This document shows, piece after piece, positions 1 through 11,185 of a stretch of 31,579 nt of DNA. The DNA comes from Acidobacteriota bacterium (GTDB taxonomy: Bacteria > Acidobacteriota > Vicinamibacteria > Vicinamibacterales > UBA2999): assembly GCA_947465645.1 (NCBI GenBank), contig CANIBQ010000056.1, positions 1-31,579 of the forward strand, given 5' to 3'. Each line of letters starts with the position of its first letter. The stretch's first letter is position 1. The notes beneath the pieces are model-generated. The model was not told the DNA's origin, searched no databases, and was given only the letters and a program-made list of their open reading frames with translations. A program made the position numbers and the translations under genes.

Positions 1-503
1 GCCAGCGCGCGTGCGATGCCGATGCGCTGCCGCTGTCCCCCGCTGAACTCGTGCGGATACCGCGAGAGGTAGCCTGTCTCGAGGCCGACCAGCTCGAAGA
101 GCTCCGCGACGCGCGCTCGCCGCTCGGCCTTGGTGCCCAGCTCGTGAATGATGAGCGGCTCCTCGACGATGTCGCCCACGCGCATCCGCGGGTTCAGCGA
201 CGAATAAGGATCCTGAAAGACGATCTGCATGTCGCGTCGTGCCAGACGCATGCGCGCACGCGGAAACTGCAGGACGTTCTCACCGCGAAACAGCACTTCT
301 CCAGACGAGGGTTCGATCAGCCGGAGGATGCACCGGCCGGTCGTGCTCTTACCGCTGCCGGACTCGCCAACCAGGCCGAACATCTCGCCCTCGTCGATCG
401 AGAAGCTCACGTCGTCGACCGCCCGGACGACCGACGGCGGACGCCACAAGCCTTGCTTGCGCACGAAGTGTTTGACGAGATGACGGACCTCGAGGAGCGG
501 CAT
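1..503 (-). CDS. Oligopeptide/dipeptide ABC transporter ATPase, OppF type (partial, 3' end outside window)
   Basis: The ATG is at 503, and 167 codons are visible before the window edge. The protein begins [18 protein letters not shown], typical of the OppF/DppF subunit that hydrolyses ATP for peptide import at the inner membrane. Visible motifs are Walker A (GESGSGKST), the Q-loop ([15 protein letters not shown]) and the start of the ABC signature ([15 protein letters not shown]). Walker B and the C-terminal part lie outside. Its ATG overlaps the TGA of the upstream OppD-like gene (ATGA), so the two are probably translationally coupled and form a heterodimeric ATPase. No permease or binding protein is in view; they may lie beyond the left edge. 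The family call is secure; the exact substrate (peptide, nickel or sugar) is not. Confidence 0.93.
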   Translation of the reverse strand, partial: MPLLEVRHLVKHFVRKQGLWRPPSVVRAVDDVSFSIDEGEMFGLVGESGSGKSTTGRCILRLIEPSSGEVLFRGENVLQFPRARMRLARRDMQIVFQDPYSSLNPRMRVGDIVEEPLIIHELGTKAERRARVAELFELVGLETGYLSRYPHEFSGGQRQRIGIARAL

Positions 504-1297
504 CAGCGGGGGTGCATCCCTGGCACGGCAGCGAGCAGGTTCCGTGTGTACTCGTGCGCGGGTTCGCGAAGGATCTGCCGCACGGGCCCCTGCTCGACGA
601 GCCTTCCCTTGTACATCACCGCGACGCGGTCGGCCATTTCGGCCACGACGCCGAAGTCATGCGTGATGAGCAGCAGGGCCAGGTTGAATTGCGCCTTCAA
701 ATCCCGAAGCAGCTCGAGAACCTGCGCTTGAATCGTGACGTCGAGCGCCGTGGTCGGCTCGTCGGCGATGATCAACGGCGGCTGGCATGCCAGCGCGATG
801 GCGATCATCACGCGCTGCCGCATGCCACCGGAAAGCTGGTGCGGATAGTCACGAACACGCTGCGCCGCATCCGGAATCCGGACGGCGTTGAGCAGGTCGA
901 CCGCGCGTGCACGGCCCTCTGCCGTGGTGGCCTTTCCGTGGACGAGCAGCGCTTCGGCAATCTGATCGCCGACGCGCATCACGGGATTGAGCGCAGTCAT
1001 CGGCTCCTGGAAGATCAGCGAGATCCGCGCGCCTCGCACCGCACGCATCTCCCGCTCCGGCAGCGCGAGCAGGTCGCGCCCTTCGAAGAAGACCTGGCCG
1101 CCGCTGACCCGTCCCGGTGGTTGCAGCAGCCGGAGAATCGAAAACGCGGTCACCGACTTGCCGCTGCCCGATTCGCCGACCAGACCCAGCGTCTCGCCCG
1201 GTGCGATCTGGAAGCTGACGTCGTCGACCGCGGTGACCGCGGGCGATCCGTCGAACACCACCGTCAGGTGCTGAACGTCGAGAAGCGGCTCGGCCAT
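503..1297 (-). CDS. Oligopeptide/dipeptide ABC transporter ATPase, OppD type
   Basis: This 264-residue protein starts [15 protein letters not shown]. The frame is open for 50 more codons upstream, but those codons are a shadow inside the mutase gene, and the chosen ATG overlaps that gene's TGA as ATGA. Walker A is GESGSGKS at about residues 41-48. The Q-loop region reads [16 protein letters not shown], the signature LSGGMRQRV and Walker [12 protein letters not shown], followed by the H-loop [14 protein letters not shown]. These are hallmarks of OppD/DppD, the partner of OppF in powering peptide uptake. It ends at GMHPR, soon after the ABC domain, so the oligopeptide-transporter C-terminal extension found in many OppD proteins is short or missing. 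The family is certain; the substrate is inferred. Confidence 0.94.
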   Translation of the reverse strand: MAEPLLDVQHLTVVFDGSPAVTAVDDVSFQIAPGETLGLVGESGSGKSVTAFSILRLLQPPGRVSGGQVFFEGRDLLALPEREMRAVRGARISLIFQEPMTALNPVMRVGDQIAEALLVHGKATTAEGRARAVDLLNAVRIPDAAQRVRDYPHQLSGGMRQRVMIAIALACQPPLIIADEPTTALDVTIQAQVLELLRDLKAQFNLALLLITHDFGVVAEMADRVAVMYKGRLVEQGPVRQILREPAHEYTRNLLAAVPGMHPR

Positions 1298-2862
1298 CAG
1301 GATTCCTGGTGCTCGCCGAAGACGCCGCGCATGGCGTCGGCGATCTCCCCTACCGTCGCCCGGCTTTCGACAGCGGTGATGATGGGGGGCACCAGGTTGC
1401 CTCCGTCGCGCGCGATGCGCTCGATGGCGGCGAGGGCAGAGCGCCATTCGTGTTCGCTGCGGCCGGCGCGAACGGCACGGACGCGCTCGATCTGCCGCCG
1501 CTCGATTTCGGGGTCGACGCGAAAGACACTAGCCGTCGCCGCTGCGGCGCGTTCGTCGATGAAGCGGTTCACGCCGACCACGACGATCTCGCCGGCATCA
1601 ATCGCCTGCTGGGCCCGGTACGCCGAATCCTGGATCTGCTGCTGGATGAATCCCGACTCGATGGCCGCGAGGGTTCCGCCGGCGGCATCGATGCGCGCGA
1701 GCAGCGCCGTCGCCTCGTGTTCCACCTGATTGGTCATCTGTTCGATGGCATAGGAGCCGCCCACCGGGTCCACCGTATTCGCTACGCCGCTTTCGTGCAG
1801 CAGGATCTGCTGCGTCCGGATGGCAATGGTCGCACTCTCCTCGGTCGGGAGCGAGAGCGCCTCGTCGCGGCCGTTGCAATGCAGCGACTGCGCCCCGCCC
1901 AGCACCGCCGCCAGGGCCTGCAGAGAGGTGCGGGCGATATTGTTGTCCGGCTGCTGCGCCGTCAGCGTGCTTCCGGCGGTTTGCGCGTGGAAGCGAAGCT
2001 GCTGAGCGCGCGCGTTGGTGGCGCCGAACCGGTCGCGCATGATCCGCGCCCACATCCGCCGAGCTGCCCGGAACTTCGCGATCTCTTCGAGAAAGTTGTT
2101 GTGGGTGTTGAAGAAGAACGACAGGCGCTGTCCGAAGGTGTTCACGTCGAGCCCGGCATCCACGCCGGCCTGCACGTAGGCCACCGCGTGCGCGAGGGTG
2201 AACGCCAGCTCCTGCACCGCCGTCGAGCCCGCTTCGCGGATGTGATAGCCGCTGATCGAGACGCTATTCCATTCCGGCATCTCCCGCCCGCAGAACGCCA
2301 TGACGTCGGTGACGACGCGCAGGGAAGGCCGCGGCGGAAAGATGTAGGTGCCGCGTGCGACGTACTCCTTGAGGATGTCGTTCTGCAAGGTTCCCGACAG
2401 CGCGGCGAGCGGCGCGCCCTGGCGCCTGGCGACCGCCGCGTAGAGCGCAAGCAGGATGATGGCGGTGGCGTTGATCGTCATCGACGTCGACACGCGGTCG
2501 AGCGGGATGGCGTCGAACAGTTCCGACATGTCCTCGATCGAGTCGATCGCCACGCCCACCCTCCCGACCTCGCCGGCGGCGAGGGGATGATCCGAGTCGT
2601 AGCCGATTTGCGTCGGAAGGTCGAACGCGACGCTGAGCCCCGACACCCCCTGCGACAGCAGGTACCGGTACCGCTGGTTCGACTCGGCAGCCGTGGCGAA
2701 GCCGGCGTACTGCCGCATGCTCCAGGGGCGCCCCCGGTACATGGTGGGTTGGATTCCCCTGGTAAACGGAAATTCGCCCGGAATGCTGACGTCGCGGTCA
2801 GGATCGGACCCCGCCAGGTCTTCGGGACTGTAGAAAAGACGGGAGGTCTCGCGGACGCTCAT
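1297..2862 (-). CDS. Methylmalonyl-CoA mutase family, catalytic (alpha/large) subunit without B12-binding domain
   Basis: This 521-residue protein matches the TIM-barrel catalytic subunit of heteromeric acyl-CoA mutases, which interconvert methylmalonyl-CoA and succinyl-CoA with adenosylcobalamin. The active-site block [16 protein letters not shown] is at residues 40-55. By alignment from memory with the Propionibacterium enzyme, Y52 corresponds to Tyr89 and R170 (LKEYVAR) to Arg207. These residues favour methylmalonyl-CoA over isobutyryl-CoA, where Phe and Gln are expected. H207 in SGYHIREAG matches the catalytic His244. The chain ends at about residue 521 with no DxHxxG cobalamin-binding domain, so a separate small subunit must be encoded elsewhere. 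I chose [15 protein letters not shown] at 2862; an ATG at 2895 adds 11 residues, and neither has a clear ribosome-binding site. It is ATGA-coupled to the OppD-like gene downstream, an unusual partner. Confidence 0.93.
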   Translation of the reverse strand: MSVRETSRLFYSPEDLAGSDPDRDVSIPGEFPFTRGIQPTMYRGRPWSMRQYAGFATAAESNQRYRYLLSQGVSGLSVAFDLPTQIGYDSDHPLAAGEVGRVGVAIDSIEDMSELFDAIPLDRVSTSMTINATAIILLALYAAVARRQGAPLAALSGTLQNDILKEYVARGTYIFPPRPSLRVVTDVMAFCGREMPEWNSVSISGYHIREAGSTAVQELAFTLAHAVAYVQAGVDAGLDVNTFGQRLSFFFNTHNNFLEEIAKFRAARRMWARIMRDRFGATNARAQQLRFHAQTAGSTLTAQQPDNNIARTSLQALAAVLGGAQSLHCNGRDEALSLPTEESATIAIRTQQILLHESGVANTVDPVGGSYAIEQMTNQVEHEATALLARIDAAGGTLAAIESGFIQQQIQDSAYRAQQAIDAGEIVVVGVNRFIDERAAAATASVFRVDPEIERRQIERVRAVRAGRSEHEWRSALAAIERIARDGGNLVPPIITAVESRATVGEIADAMRGVFGEHQES

Positions 2863-2953
2863 CGGGTGTCCGGATTCTACCCCGGTGTCCCGCATGTTGT
2901 TGGGTATGAGCCACTAAGACCGGCTCCCTTGCGTACGACAGGCAGGTCGTCTG

Positions 2954-2982
2954 TTGACACCTCCGGTTAGTGCCTCTACAAT
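2954..2982 (+). promoter_or_regulatory. Near-consensus sigma-70 promoter for the 100-residue protein/glycan operon
   Basis: TTGACA (2954-2959), a 17-bp spacer, then TACAAT (2977-2982). Transcription would start near 2989, leaving a leader of about 135 nt before the gene at 3126. An inverted repeat ACGAC-6-GTCGT (2935-2950) sits just upstream of the -35 and could be an operator. The -35 is perfect and the -10 differs from consensus at one base. Confidence 0.8.
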
Positions 2983-3125
2983 CGGTCGCAGCTTCCATCG
3001 GAGGCTAAACACCTGCAGATAAACACCTTTGGCGCTCAATCCCTGCCGACCTCCCCGGTCCTGTGCGGGTTCGGATTGGGAGACGCCCCGGATCCCGGCC
3101 CGCCGGCGGGTGAGGAGGAACTGGA

Positions 3126-3428
3126 ATGGATGACGTCGTCAACCGGTTCGCGAAAGAGCTGGCCGACGCGATCGCCGCTGCGGTAGCCGAAAATGCCCAG
3201 GTGGAGGCGTGCCGAGAGAAGGCGCGCGAGGCCGGGTTCGATATGCGGGTGACCCTGGAAGCCGTCGTCGGGTTCGTCAACCGGACGAGCGGCAGCGCGG
3301 TCACGAAAGTGACGACGCCGGCGCGGCTGCTTCCCGCGAAGCGCCCATTCGACCTCACCGCTAACGACCGCCGTTTCCTCCGTTCCTTGAGAATCGGTGC
3401 GGACGAAGCGAAGGAGACTGTGGAATAG
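3126..3428 (+). CDS. Small conserved-looking protein of unknown function (100 aa)
   Basis: I do not recognise this family. The start is well supported by the ribosome-binding site TGAGGAGGAA about 7 nt before the ATG, and by the consensus promoter at 2954-2982. Residues 1-40 (starting MDDVVNRFAKELADAIAAAV) are predicted helical and amphipathic with no membrane segment or signal peptide. Residues 41-100 include GFDMRVTLEAVVGFV and a basic Pro-containing stretch followed by FDLTANDRRFLRSLRI, which looks like another short helix. A 12-base palindrome CCCGCCGGCGGG (3099-3110) sits immediately before the ribosome-binding site and may form a hairpin that modulates translation. It lies 42 nt upstream of a glycosyltransferase-like gene, so the two are probably co-transcribed. 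A cytosolic helper or regulator is possible, but no function can be claimed. Confidence 0.8.
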   Translation: MDDVVNRFAKELADAIAAAVAENAQVEACREKAREAGFDMRVTLEAVVGFVNRTSGSAVTKVTTPARLLPAKRPFDLTANDRRFLRSLRIGADEAKETVE

Positions 3429-3470
3429 CGAGTTGCCTGGCTGACGCGCGCCCGATCGCCACGTCGCAAG

Positions 3471-4784
3471 ATGGACGTTTTCCTGCTTCGGGCGATTCGA
3501 ATCGTCATTCGCGCCGACTCCGATCCTGTCCGGCAGGCCCTGTTTGCGAACCTGACGCAATCGAGCCTGCCTGCGCGGCTCGTGTACCGTTTTCACGAAC
3601 GGCTGGCAAACCCATCGCTGGCCGCGCTTCTCGTATCCTGTTACGGTGCGGTGTTCTTCCTGACCATCGCGCCCGATCGTACCCCCCGCCCCCGAGTCCT
3701 GATCGTCGCCCGGCATGCGAACGCGCGACGCCAGGTATCCCGCGTGGCGTCGTGGGTTGGACGCGACCAGTGCGGATGGCTGAAGACCAGCCTGAAGGGT
3801 CTTCTCGGTCCCTTCGCCTTTACCGGTCGGACCTTCCACCGTGTCCTCACAGCGTTTCGTATCATCCGTGGCGTCGACACGTCGCACGGATTTCTCGTCG
3901 CATGCCGCGTGGCAGCGGCGATCGCGTGGTACGCACGTACCGCGGCGGCCGTGTCCGCCCACAAGCCCGACGCCGTGCTGGTGTCGAGCGATTCAAATCC
4001 CGAAGAGCTCGGCTTCGCCTCTGCCGCGCGGGCGCGACGGATTCCAACGGTCTTCATCTCTCATGCCTACCCGACGCCGCTGTCACCGGTGCTCGACTTC
4101 AGCCTCTCGATTCTCGAAGGGGAGGCGGAAGTGCAGGCTCGCAGCCGGAAGGGGCCGATCAGGGGCCAGGTCGTATTCGCGGGCCTCGAAGGCGATTCCG
4201 CCCCGCTCGACGTGACACGATTCGAACGAGCGAATCCCGTTGTCGGCATATTCACGCCCAAGGCGGTGTCGTGGCCGACGCTCGCGGCGACCATTTCCGA
4301 CTGTCGCCAATACCTGCATGCGAGGCAGATCGTCATTCGGTGGCACCCGAGCATGATCGAACCGCCCAGGCTCGATCACGTATTGGCGGATCTCTCTGGC
4401 GTCGTGGAATCATCGCCCAGCGCCACCGTCTGGGAAGTCGCGGTTCAGTGCGACTGGGTGATTGCCGATGAGAACAGCGGTGTGCACCTGCCGGTGATGA
4501 AGCTCGGGATTCCCACCGTGGCGATCAAACATCTCGGGTTGTATCCGGATAGCCGATCGGACCTGTACGGCTTTGCCGCGAGCGAAATCGTGTTTCCACC
4601 GGTAGACTCGATTTGCGAGGTTCGCACCGACAATCTGGCTCGTTTCTTTGCCGGCGACTGGCCGGCGCGATTCCAGAAGTACGACGCGGCGTACCGCCGC
4701 CCGGACAGTGTCATTGGCGGCGCCGTTCAGGGCGCGATCCTGCAGTTGTTCGAAACTCCCACACCCAAGGCGACGTGTGCGTGA
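3471..4784 (+). CDS. GT-B-like glycosyl/glycerophosphotransferase, surface polysaccharide type
   Basis: This 437-residue soluble-looking protein has the layout of GT-B-fold transferases or CDP-glycerol glycerophosphotransferases. The N-terminal half contains PRVLIVARHA and KPDAVLVSSDSNPEELGFA, where a Rossmann-like first domain is expected. The C-terminal half has IVIRWHPSMIE and DWVIADENSGVHLPVMKLGIPTV. The second motif resembles the (T/S)D-x-S(S/G)-x-x-x-E...LGxP donor-site loop of TagF-like and related polysaccharide enzymes. Donor and acceptor cannot be predicted. The ATG at 3471 has only a weak ribosome-binding site, and no longer in-frame ATG exists. Its end overlaps the GTG start of the flippase-like gene by 8 nt, which suggests joint function in making or exporting a surface polymer. 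Confidence 0.75.
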   Translation: MDVFLLRAIRIVIRADSDPVRQALFANLTQSSLPARLVYRFHERLANPSLAALLVSCYGAVFFLTIAPDRTPRPRVLIVARHANARRQVSRVASWVGRDQCGWLKTSLKGLLGPFAFTGRTFHRVLTAFRIIRGVDTSHGFLVACRVAAAIAWYARTAAAVSAHKPDAVLVSSDSNPEELGFASAARARRIPTVFISHAYPTPLSPVLDFSLSILEGEAEVQARSRKGPIRGQVVFAGLEGDSAPLDVTRFERANPVVGIFTPKAVSWPTLAATISDCRQYLHARQIVIRWHPSMIEPPRLDHVLADLSGVVESSPSATVWEVAVQCDWVIADENSGVHLPVMKLGIPTVAIKHLGLYPDSRSDLYGFAASEIVFPPVDSICEVRTDNLARFFAGDWPARFQKYDAAYRRPDSVIGGAVQGAILQLFETPTPKATCA

Positions 4785-5814
4785 CGACGTAGAGTCCACA
4801 TTCCTCGAACCACCGGCCCAGCCGTCAGCGCCGCGCGCCAGGTGGCAGCGGCCACTCATCCGGATCGTCAGCCTTGCCGTGAGTACCGCGCTGCTCGCCG
4901 TGCTCTATCGCAGCATCAACGTCCGCCTGGTCGGCGAATCACTGCGTCGCGCCGACATCCCGTGGCTGATCGTGTCACTGGGGATGATCGTCCCGATCAC
5001 GCTGCTTCGCGCGCTGCGGTTCCTGTGGGTGGCGCCGCCCGGAGCGTTGGCGGGATTCGGCGAGGCGCTTCGGCTGACGCTGGTTGCGAGCGCACTCAAC
5101 GTGTTCGTGCCGGGCAAGGCCGGCGACCTCATCAAGAGTTATTTCGTGAGGAAGCGCGGCGGAGGATCGACGGGCGTCGCCATCTCGATCGTCGTGTACG
5201 AGCGTCTGTGTGACGTCGTCGGGCTGATCTTCTGGTGCATGGTGGGATGGCTGATCGCGAGGCCGGTGACCACGCGCGTGCCGTCTGCCATCTGGCCGCT
5301 GCTTGGAACAATCGGCATTGCGTGTGCGGTCCTCATCTCGTCCGAGCGGGTGGCAGGGCTACTGAGGACTCTTATCGCCAAGGCGCTGCCTCACCGGAGG
5401 CTGCAGCGGTTACGCAACCTCGCTGAGGGGTGGCCGGACCTGCTTCGGCGCCTGCGCGGTCGCCGTGCGCCGGTCGCCCTGTTCTCCGTCTTCCTCTGGC
5501 TGGTGCACGTCGTCCAGATGTGGATGTTCACGTTGGCGCTGTCGGTACCCATACCGTTCACCGTCTGCGCGAGTCTTTCGGCGCTCGGACTGATGGCGGG
5601 CCAGCTCCCTTTCACGCTCGGCGGGCTCGGTGCTCGCGACCTGGCCCTCGTTGTACTGTTGTCCGGTTACATGACACCGGAAGCGGCCGCGGCCATGGCG
5701 ATCCTGATTTCGACCCGCAGCCTTCTGCCACCTCTTGCCGCGCTGCCCATCATGCGCCCCTACCTCTCGGCTGCCGTGGATGAAGCGCGCAGGATGGCGA
5801 ACAGCGAGGCGTGA
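4777..5814 (+). CDS. Flippase-like integral membrane protein (LPG_synthase_TM / UPF0104 family)
   Basis: I start this 345-residue protein at GTG 4777, which overlaps the preceding gene's stop and has AAGG four bases upstream. Extension to the ATG at 4648 would read through the transferase gene and give an Arg-rich shadow. The protein has about seven to eight hydrophobic segments, beginning with RIVSLAVSTALLAVLYRSI. The motif LNVFVPGKAGDLIKSYFVRK and the later GQLPFTLGGLGARDLALVVL are hallmarks of the lysylphosphatidylglycerol synthase transmembrane family (PF03706). Members of that family flip or transfer lipids, and many standalone members lie in polysaccharide or hopanoid loci. The soluble aminoacyltransferase domain of MprF is absent, so lysyl-PG synthesis is unlikely. 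The context suggests lipid-linked substrate handling in the inner membrane. Confidence 0.87.
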   Translation: MRDDVESTFLEPPAQPSAPRARWQRPLIRIVSLAVSTALLAVLYRSINVRLVGESLRRADIPWLIVSLGMIVPITLLRALRFLWVAPPGALAGFGEALRLTLVASALNVFVPGKAGDLIKSYFVRKRGGGSTGVAISIVVYERLCDVVGLIFWCMVGWLIARPVTTRVPSAIWPLLGTIGIACAVLISSERVAGLLRTLIAKALPHRRLQRLRNLAEGWPDLLRRLRGRRAPVALFSVFLWLVHVVQMWMFTLALSVPIPFTVCASLSALGLMAGQLPFTLGGLGARDLALVVLLSGYMTPEAAAAMAILISTRSLLPPLAALPIMRPYLSAAVDEARRMANSEA

Positions 5815-5821
5815 CGGCCGA

Positions 5822-6322
5822 ATGACAGGCGCCGTGTGGACTCGTCGACGCTGGGCGTGGCTCGCGCTCGGCGTGGCGCTCGAGCGACGGCACGATCTCC
5901 GGAACGGCACTGATTAGTGTCGCTGATCGGCGCCTGGCTGGGGGCGCTCGTTGCCCGCAGCCCGATCGCCGACCGCATCGGCCGGCTGCTCCCCATCGCT
6001 GCGTGGGGCACCGCAGCCTACGTCGGCTGGATTGCGATCTATGTGATCGTCCTGAATCTGCCCGTCGTTCTCGGCCACGCGGAGCAATTCCCATGGCGTC
6101 CCTGGTTTGTCGACGACGTGAGCCAGGGTCGCCTGAACGCGGCCATCTTCAGCGCCATCGGTGCCCGCGACCTGCTGTTGACCGCACGGGTCGTCGGCGC
6201 GCCGCTCCTGCTGGTGGCGGCGACACCGTGGCGTCGGTCGCCTTCACGATATGTTTCTGGCCGATTCAGGGGCTCGGCGAAGAGATGGACCTGATCTTCG
6301 CCGCGTTTCCAGCGGTCTCTAG
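5822..6322 (+). pseudogene. Decayed multi-frame remnant of an integral membrane protein
   Basis: This fills the only gap over 300 bases without an intact gene. Three plus-strand frames carry successive protein-like pieces. The first is MTGAVWTRRRWAWLALGVAL from ATG 5822, ending at TAG 5915-5917. The second, in the next frame, has hydrophobic stretches such as AAYVGWIAIYVIVLNLPVVL and then LLLTARVVGAPLLLVAA, losing sense near 6230. The third, in the remaining frame, resumes as FTICFWPIQGLGEEMDLIFA up to about 6322. Two frame disruptions and an abrupt end against gpmA suggest a dead, 3'-truncated gene for a polytopic membrane protein. A short GTG-initiated membrane protein (5917-6294) could still be made, but its last 25 residues are basic and unlike the rest. 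Sequencing or assembly errors are a possible alternative. Confidence 0.6.
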
Positions 6323-6324
6323 AA

Positions 6325-7080
6325 TTAGCGCGCCTTACCTTGGCTGGCGACGTCGGCCGTGGCTTTCTTCACCAGTTCCGGATCTCCCAGGTAGAACTTC
6401 TGCAGCGGCTGCAAGTCGTCGTTCAGCAGATAGACCAGCGGAATGCCGGTCGGGATGTTCAACTCGACGATCTCGTCTTCGGGAACGTTGTCGAGATACT
6501 TCACGAGCGCGCGCAGGCTGTTGCCGTGCGCCGCGATCAGGACCTTTTTCCCCGCCTTGATGTCCGGGGCGATCGTGTCGTGCCAGTAGGGGAGGAAGCG
6601 CGCGACCGTGTCCTTCAACGATTCGGTGAGCGGCAGCTTCGTCTTGAGATCGGCATATCGCCGGTCGCGTGACGGATGCCGCGGATCGTCCGCGGTCAAC
6701 GGCGGCGGAGGGATGTCGTAGCTGCGGCGCCAGATTTTGACCTGCGCTTCGCCGTGGAGCGCGGCGGTCTCCGCCTTGTTCAATCCCTGCAGCGCACCGT
6801 AGTGGCGCTCGTTGAGCCGCCACGACCGGTGCTCGGGGATCCACATCAGGTCCATCTCGTCGAGCGCGATCCAGAGGGTGCGGATGGCGCGCTTGAGCAC
6901 CGAGGTGTAGGCGACGTCGAATTCGAACTTCTCCGCCGCCATGAGCCGGCCAGCCTCCCGCGCTTCCTCGCGTCCCTTGTCGGTGAGGTCGACGTCGAAC
7001 CAGCCGGTGAACCGGTTTTCCTGGTTCCATTGACTCTCGCCGTGGCGAAGCAGGACGAGTCGTTTCACTGCAATGCCCAT
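6325..7080 (-). CDS. gpmA: 2,3-bisphosphoglycerate-dependent phosphoglycerate mutase
   Basis: This 251-residue cytosolic enzyme interconverts 3- and 2-phosphoglycerate in glycolysis and gluconeogenesis. The phosphohistidine motif [12 protein letters not shown] places the catalytic H13. [15 protein letters not shown] contains the proton donor E91, and [10 protein letters not shown] carries the second active-site H185. The length matches GpmA (about 250) and not the cofactor-independent GpmI (about 510). ATG 7080 lacks a good ribosome-binding site, and a GTG at codon 5 is an alternative. The start lies 16 nt inside the preceding micropeptide ORF, which fits translational coupling. It follows eno, the next step of the pathway, on the same strand. 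Confidence 0.97.
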   Translation of the reverse strand: MGIAVKRLVLLRHGESQWNQENRFTGWFDVDLTDKGREEAREAGRLMAAEKFEFDVAYTSVLKRAIRTLWIALDEMDLMWIPEHRSWRLNERHYGALQGLNKAETAALHGEAQVKIWRRSYDIPPPPLTADDPRHPSRDRRYADLKTKLPLTESLKDTVARFLPYWHDTIAPDIKAGKKVLIAAHGNSLRALVKYLDNVPEDEIVELNIPTGIPLVYLLNDDLQPLQKFYLGDPELVKKATADVASQGKAR

Positions 7081-7166
7081 CCGAGGGCGGTGACAATAGC
7101 CGCCAGAACGACGACAGCGACTACGACGTGATCCGGAGGTCCTTCGACGTGCAACGTGAGTTTCAT
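7065..7166 (-). CDS. Predicted 33-residue single-span membrane micropeptide
   Basis: The short frame begins [13 protein letters not shown] and continues into a clear hydrophobic helix, [19 protein letters not shown], ending at TGA 7065. A strong ribosome-binding site GGAGGA lies 7 nt upstream of the ATG at 7166. An in-frame ATG five codons earlier (MEDSP) is also possible. It sits 26 nt after eno and overlaps the first 16 nt of gpmA. One role could be to deliver ribosomes to gpmA, whose own start is poorly marked; another is a genuine small membrane protein. I do not recognise a family. Confidence is moderate because short hydrophobic frames occur by chance, although position and ribosome-binding site argue for translation. 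Confidence 0.5.
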   Translation of the reverse strand: MKLTLHVEGPPDHVVVAVVVLAAIVTALGWALQ

Positions 7167-7192
7167 CGGTGAGTCCTCCATCTCCTCAGAAA

Positions 7193-9795
<2,603 letters not shown>

Positions 9796-9890
9796 GGGGC
9801 CCGCTGAGGGGGTGCGATGATAGCACGCGCGTTCCGGACAAAACCCCAGGATTCGATCGATATGCTCAACATCTCAGCGTATTTGGCTGT

Positions 9891-9919
9891 TTGACTTGCC
9901 CGTTCGTCGAGCCTATGAT
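9891..9919 (+). promoter_or_regulatory. Near-consensus sigma-70 promoter for the secreted protein/outer-membrane barrel unit
   Basis: TTGACT (9891-9896), a 17-bp spacer, then TATGAT (9914-9919). Each hexamer differs from consensus at one base. The start point would be near 9926, giving a leader of about 65 nt to the ATG. It faces away from glgC. Confidence 0.8.
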
Positions 9920-9993
9920 CAATCGATTCAGATTCTTGGATGGCCCCTGTCCAGGGGACTCTACTTCCGTAATCCCGTGATGAGAGAGGCATG

Positions 9994-11157
9994 ATGACTA
10001 TTCGTCGGGTTCTCGCCCTCGCTGTCGCGGCGGCCGTTTTCGGCTCCGCGTCGCCCGCGCTCATGGCGCAGCAGAACAACCAGCAGCGCAAGGATCAGGA
10101 AAAGCGCAGCCAGCAGGAACAGCAGGACATCCAGACGATGGTCCGTCTCGTAGACGCGGTCATGATGGGACAGCAGCCGGCGCCCGCTGACATTGGGATC
10201 ACCTGGGAATACAACCACTTCGTCAAGGGTGTGGACGGCTCCACGTACATCCCGTTCAACCTCACGATCGATCGCAGCAAGCTTTCTGGGGTTGCTCCGC
10301 TAGTCCCGCCGACAACGGTATCGACGACCACAACAACGACGTCATCGTCCGGGCAAAGGTCGACCACCAACAGCACGTCAACCGTCTCCATCTCGCAGAC
10401 GGGGCCAACTGTTGCCATGTACGTCCGCGTCGTCAGCAAGACGCCAGCGCCCCCGCCCGCAGCCGCCGGCAAGAATGACAAGGAACAGCGCATCGTCTAC
10501 CCGTGGGACAACGTGCACTTCTTCGAAGTGCCCGAGTCGGGCAAGGTCTCGCGCGCGATAGCCGTGAAGCCGGGCGATTACGAGGTGTTCATCGCGGTCA
10601 AGGAAGCGACGAAAGGGAATCCGCCGAGGAACGCGCCGCCCGCGAAGACTGGGCTGCTTCGACGAGACGTGACTGTTCCCGACTACGGCAAGCCCGAGCT
10701 CGCGACCAGCAGCGTCATCGTCGCGAACGATATCCAGCCCGTGGCCACGCCGCTGACGGCGCAGCAACAGCAGGACTCCCCGTACACCTTCGGGACGATG
10801 ACGGTCGTGCCCTCAGTCGACCAAAAGCTGAAGAAGACCAGTGAGCTGCAGGTGCTGTTCTGGATCTACGGCGCCGAGGTCGACGCGTCGAGCAAGCCCG
10901 ACGTCACGATCGATTACAGCTTCTACCTGAAGACGGCGGACGGCGAGAAGTACTTCAACAAGACCGCGCCGCAGGCGCTGAATGCGACGACGCTGCCGGC
11001 CGAATTCAGCGCCGCCGCGGGCCACCAGTTGCCGGGCAGCCTGGTCGTGCCGCTGGGAAGCTTTCCCGCCGGCGACTATCGGCTCGAGATCAAGATCACC
11101 GACAAGAAATCGACGAAGACCCTGACCCAGAACGCCACCTTTACCGTCGAGTCCTGA
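9994..11157 (+). CDS. Secreted/periplasmic protein of unknown function with Ser/Thr-rich linker
   Basis: Two adjacent ATGs exist (9991 and 9994); the second is better spaced from GAGAGAGG. The N-terminus has a classic signal peptide (RRVLALAVAAAVFGSASPAL) with likely cleavage after ALMA. The mature protein starts with a Gln/Lys-rich stretch and a helical segment (IQTMVRLVDAVMMGQQ). A first domain follows (ITWEYNHFVKGVDGSTYIPF), then a Thr/Ser-rich linker at about residues 109-134. A C-terminal half probably composed of beta-sandwich domains includes WDNVHFFEVPESGKV, YEVFIAVKE and LEIKITDKKSTKTL. No catalytic motif is visible and I cannot name the family. It shares a promoter with the downstream outer-membrane barrel (28-nt gap), so it may be its periplasmic or surface partner. 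Confidence 0.8.
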   Translation: MTIRRVLALAVAAAVFGSASPALMAQQNNQQRKDQEKRSQQEQQDIQTMVRLVDAVMMGQQPAPADIGITWEYNHFVKGVDGSTYIPFNLTIDRSKLSGVAPLVPPTTVSTTTTTTSSSGQRSTTNSTSTVSISQTGPTVAMYVRVVSKTPAPPPAAAGKNDKEQRIVYPWDNVHFFEVPESGKVSRAIAVKPGDYEVFIAVKEATKGNPPRNAPPAKTGLLRRDVTVPDYGKPELATSSVIVANDIQPVATPLTAQQQQDSPYTFGTMTVVPSVDQKLKKTSELQVLFWIYGAEVDASSKPDVTIDYSFYLKTADGEKYFNKTAPQALNATTLPAEFSAAAGHQLPGSLVVPLGSFPAGDYRLEIKITDKKSTKTLTQNATFTVES

Positions 11158-11185
11158 TCGGATTCGGCGCAGGAGCGCTACGCCT

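Noticed and set aside
512..1729. A 405-codon open frame on the plus strand
   Set aside because: It runs antisense through OppD and the mutase 3' end; both are secure genes.
1309..2970. A 553-codon open frame on the plus strand
   Set aside because: It is antisense to the methylmalonyl-CoA mutase gene, whose motifs are unmistakable; its product is Arg/His/Asp-rich low-sense sequence typical of GC-rich shadows.
3036..3962. A 308-codon open frame on the minus strand across the small gene and the transferase
   Set aside because: It overlaps two plus-strand genes that have a promoter, ribosome-binding site and family motifs; its own product shows no domain character.
4648..4776. Extending the flippase-like protein to the upstream ATG
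   Set aside because: The added 43 residues are Arg/Ser-rich shadow of the transferase gene; GTG 4777 with a nearby AAGG and a stop-start overlap fits better.
10317..10395. Tandem DNA repeat in the secreted-protein gene
   Set aside because: The ACN-rich stretch is irregular at the nucleotide level; it encodes a Thr/Ser linker and is not a true repeat array.
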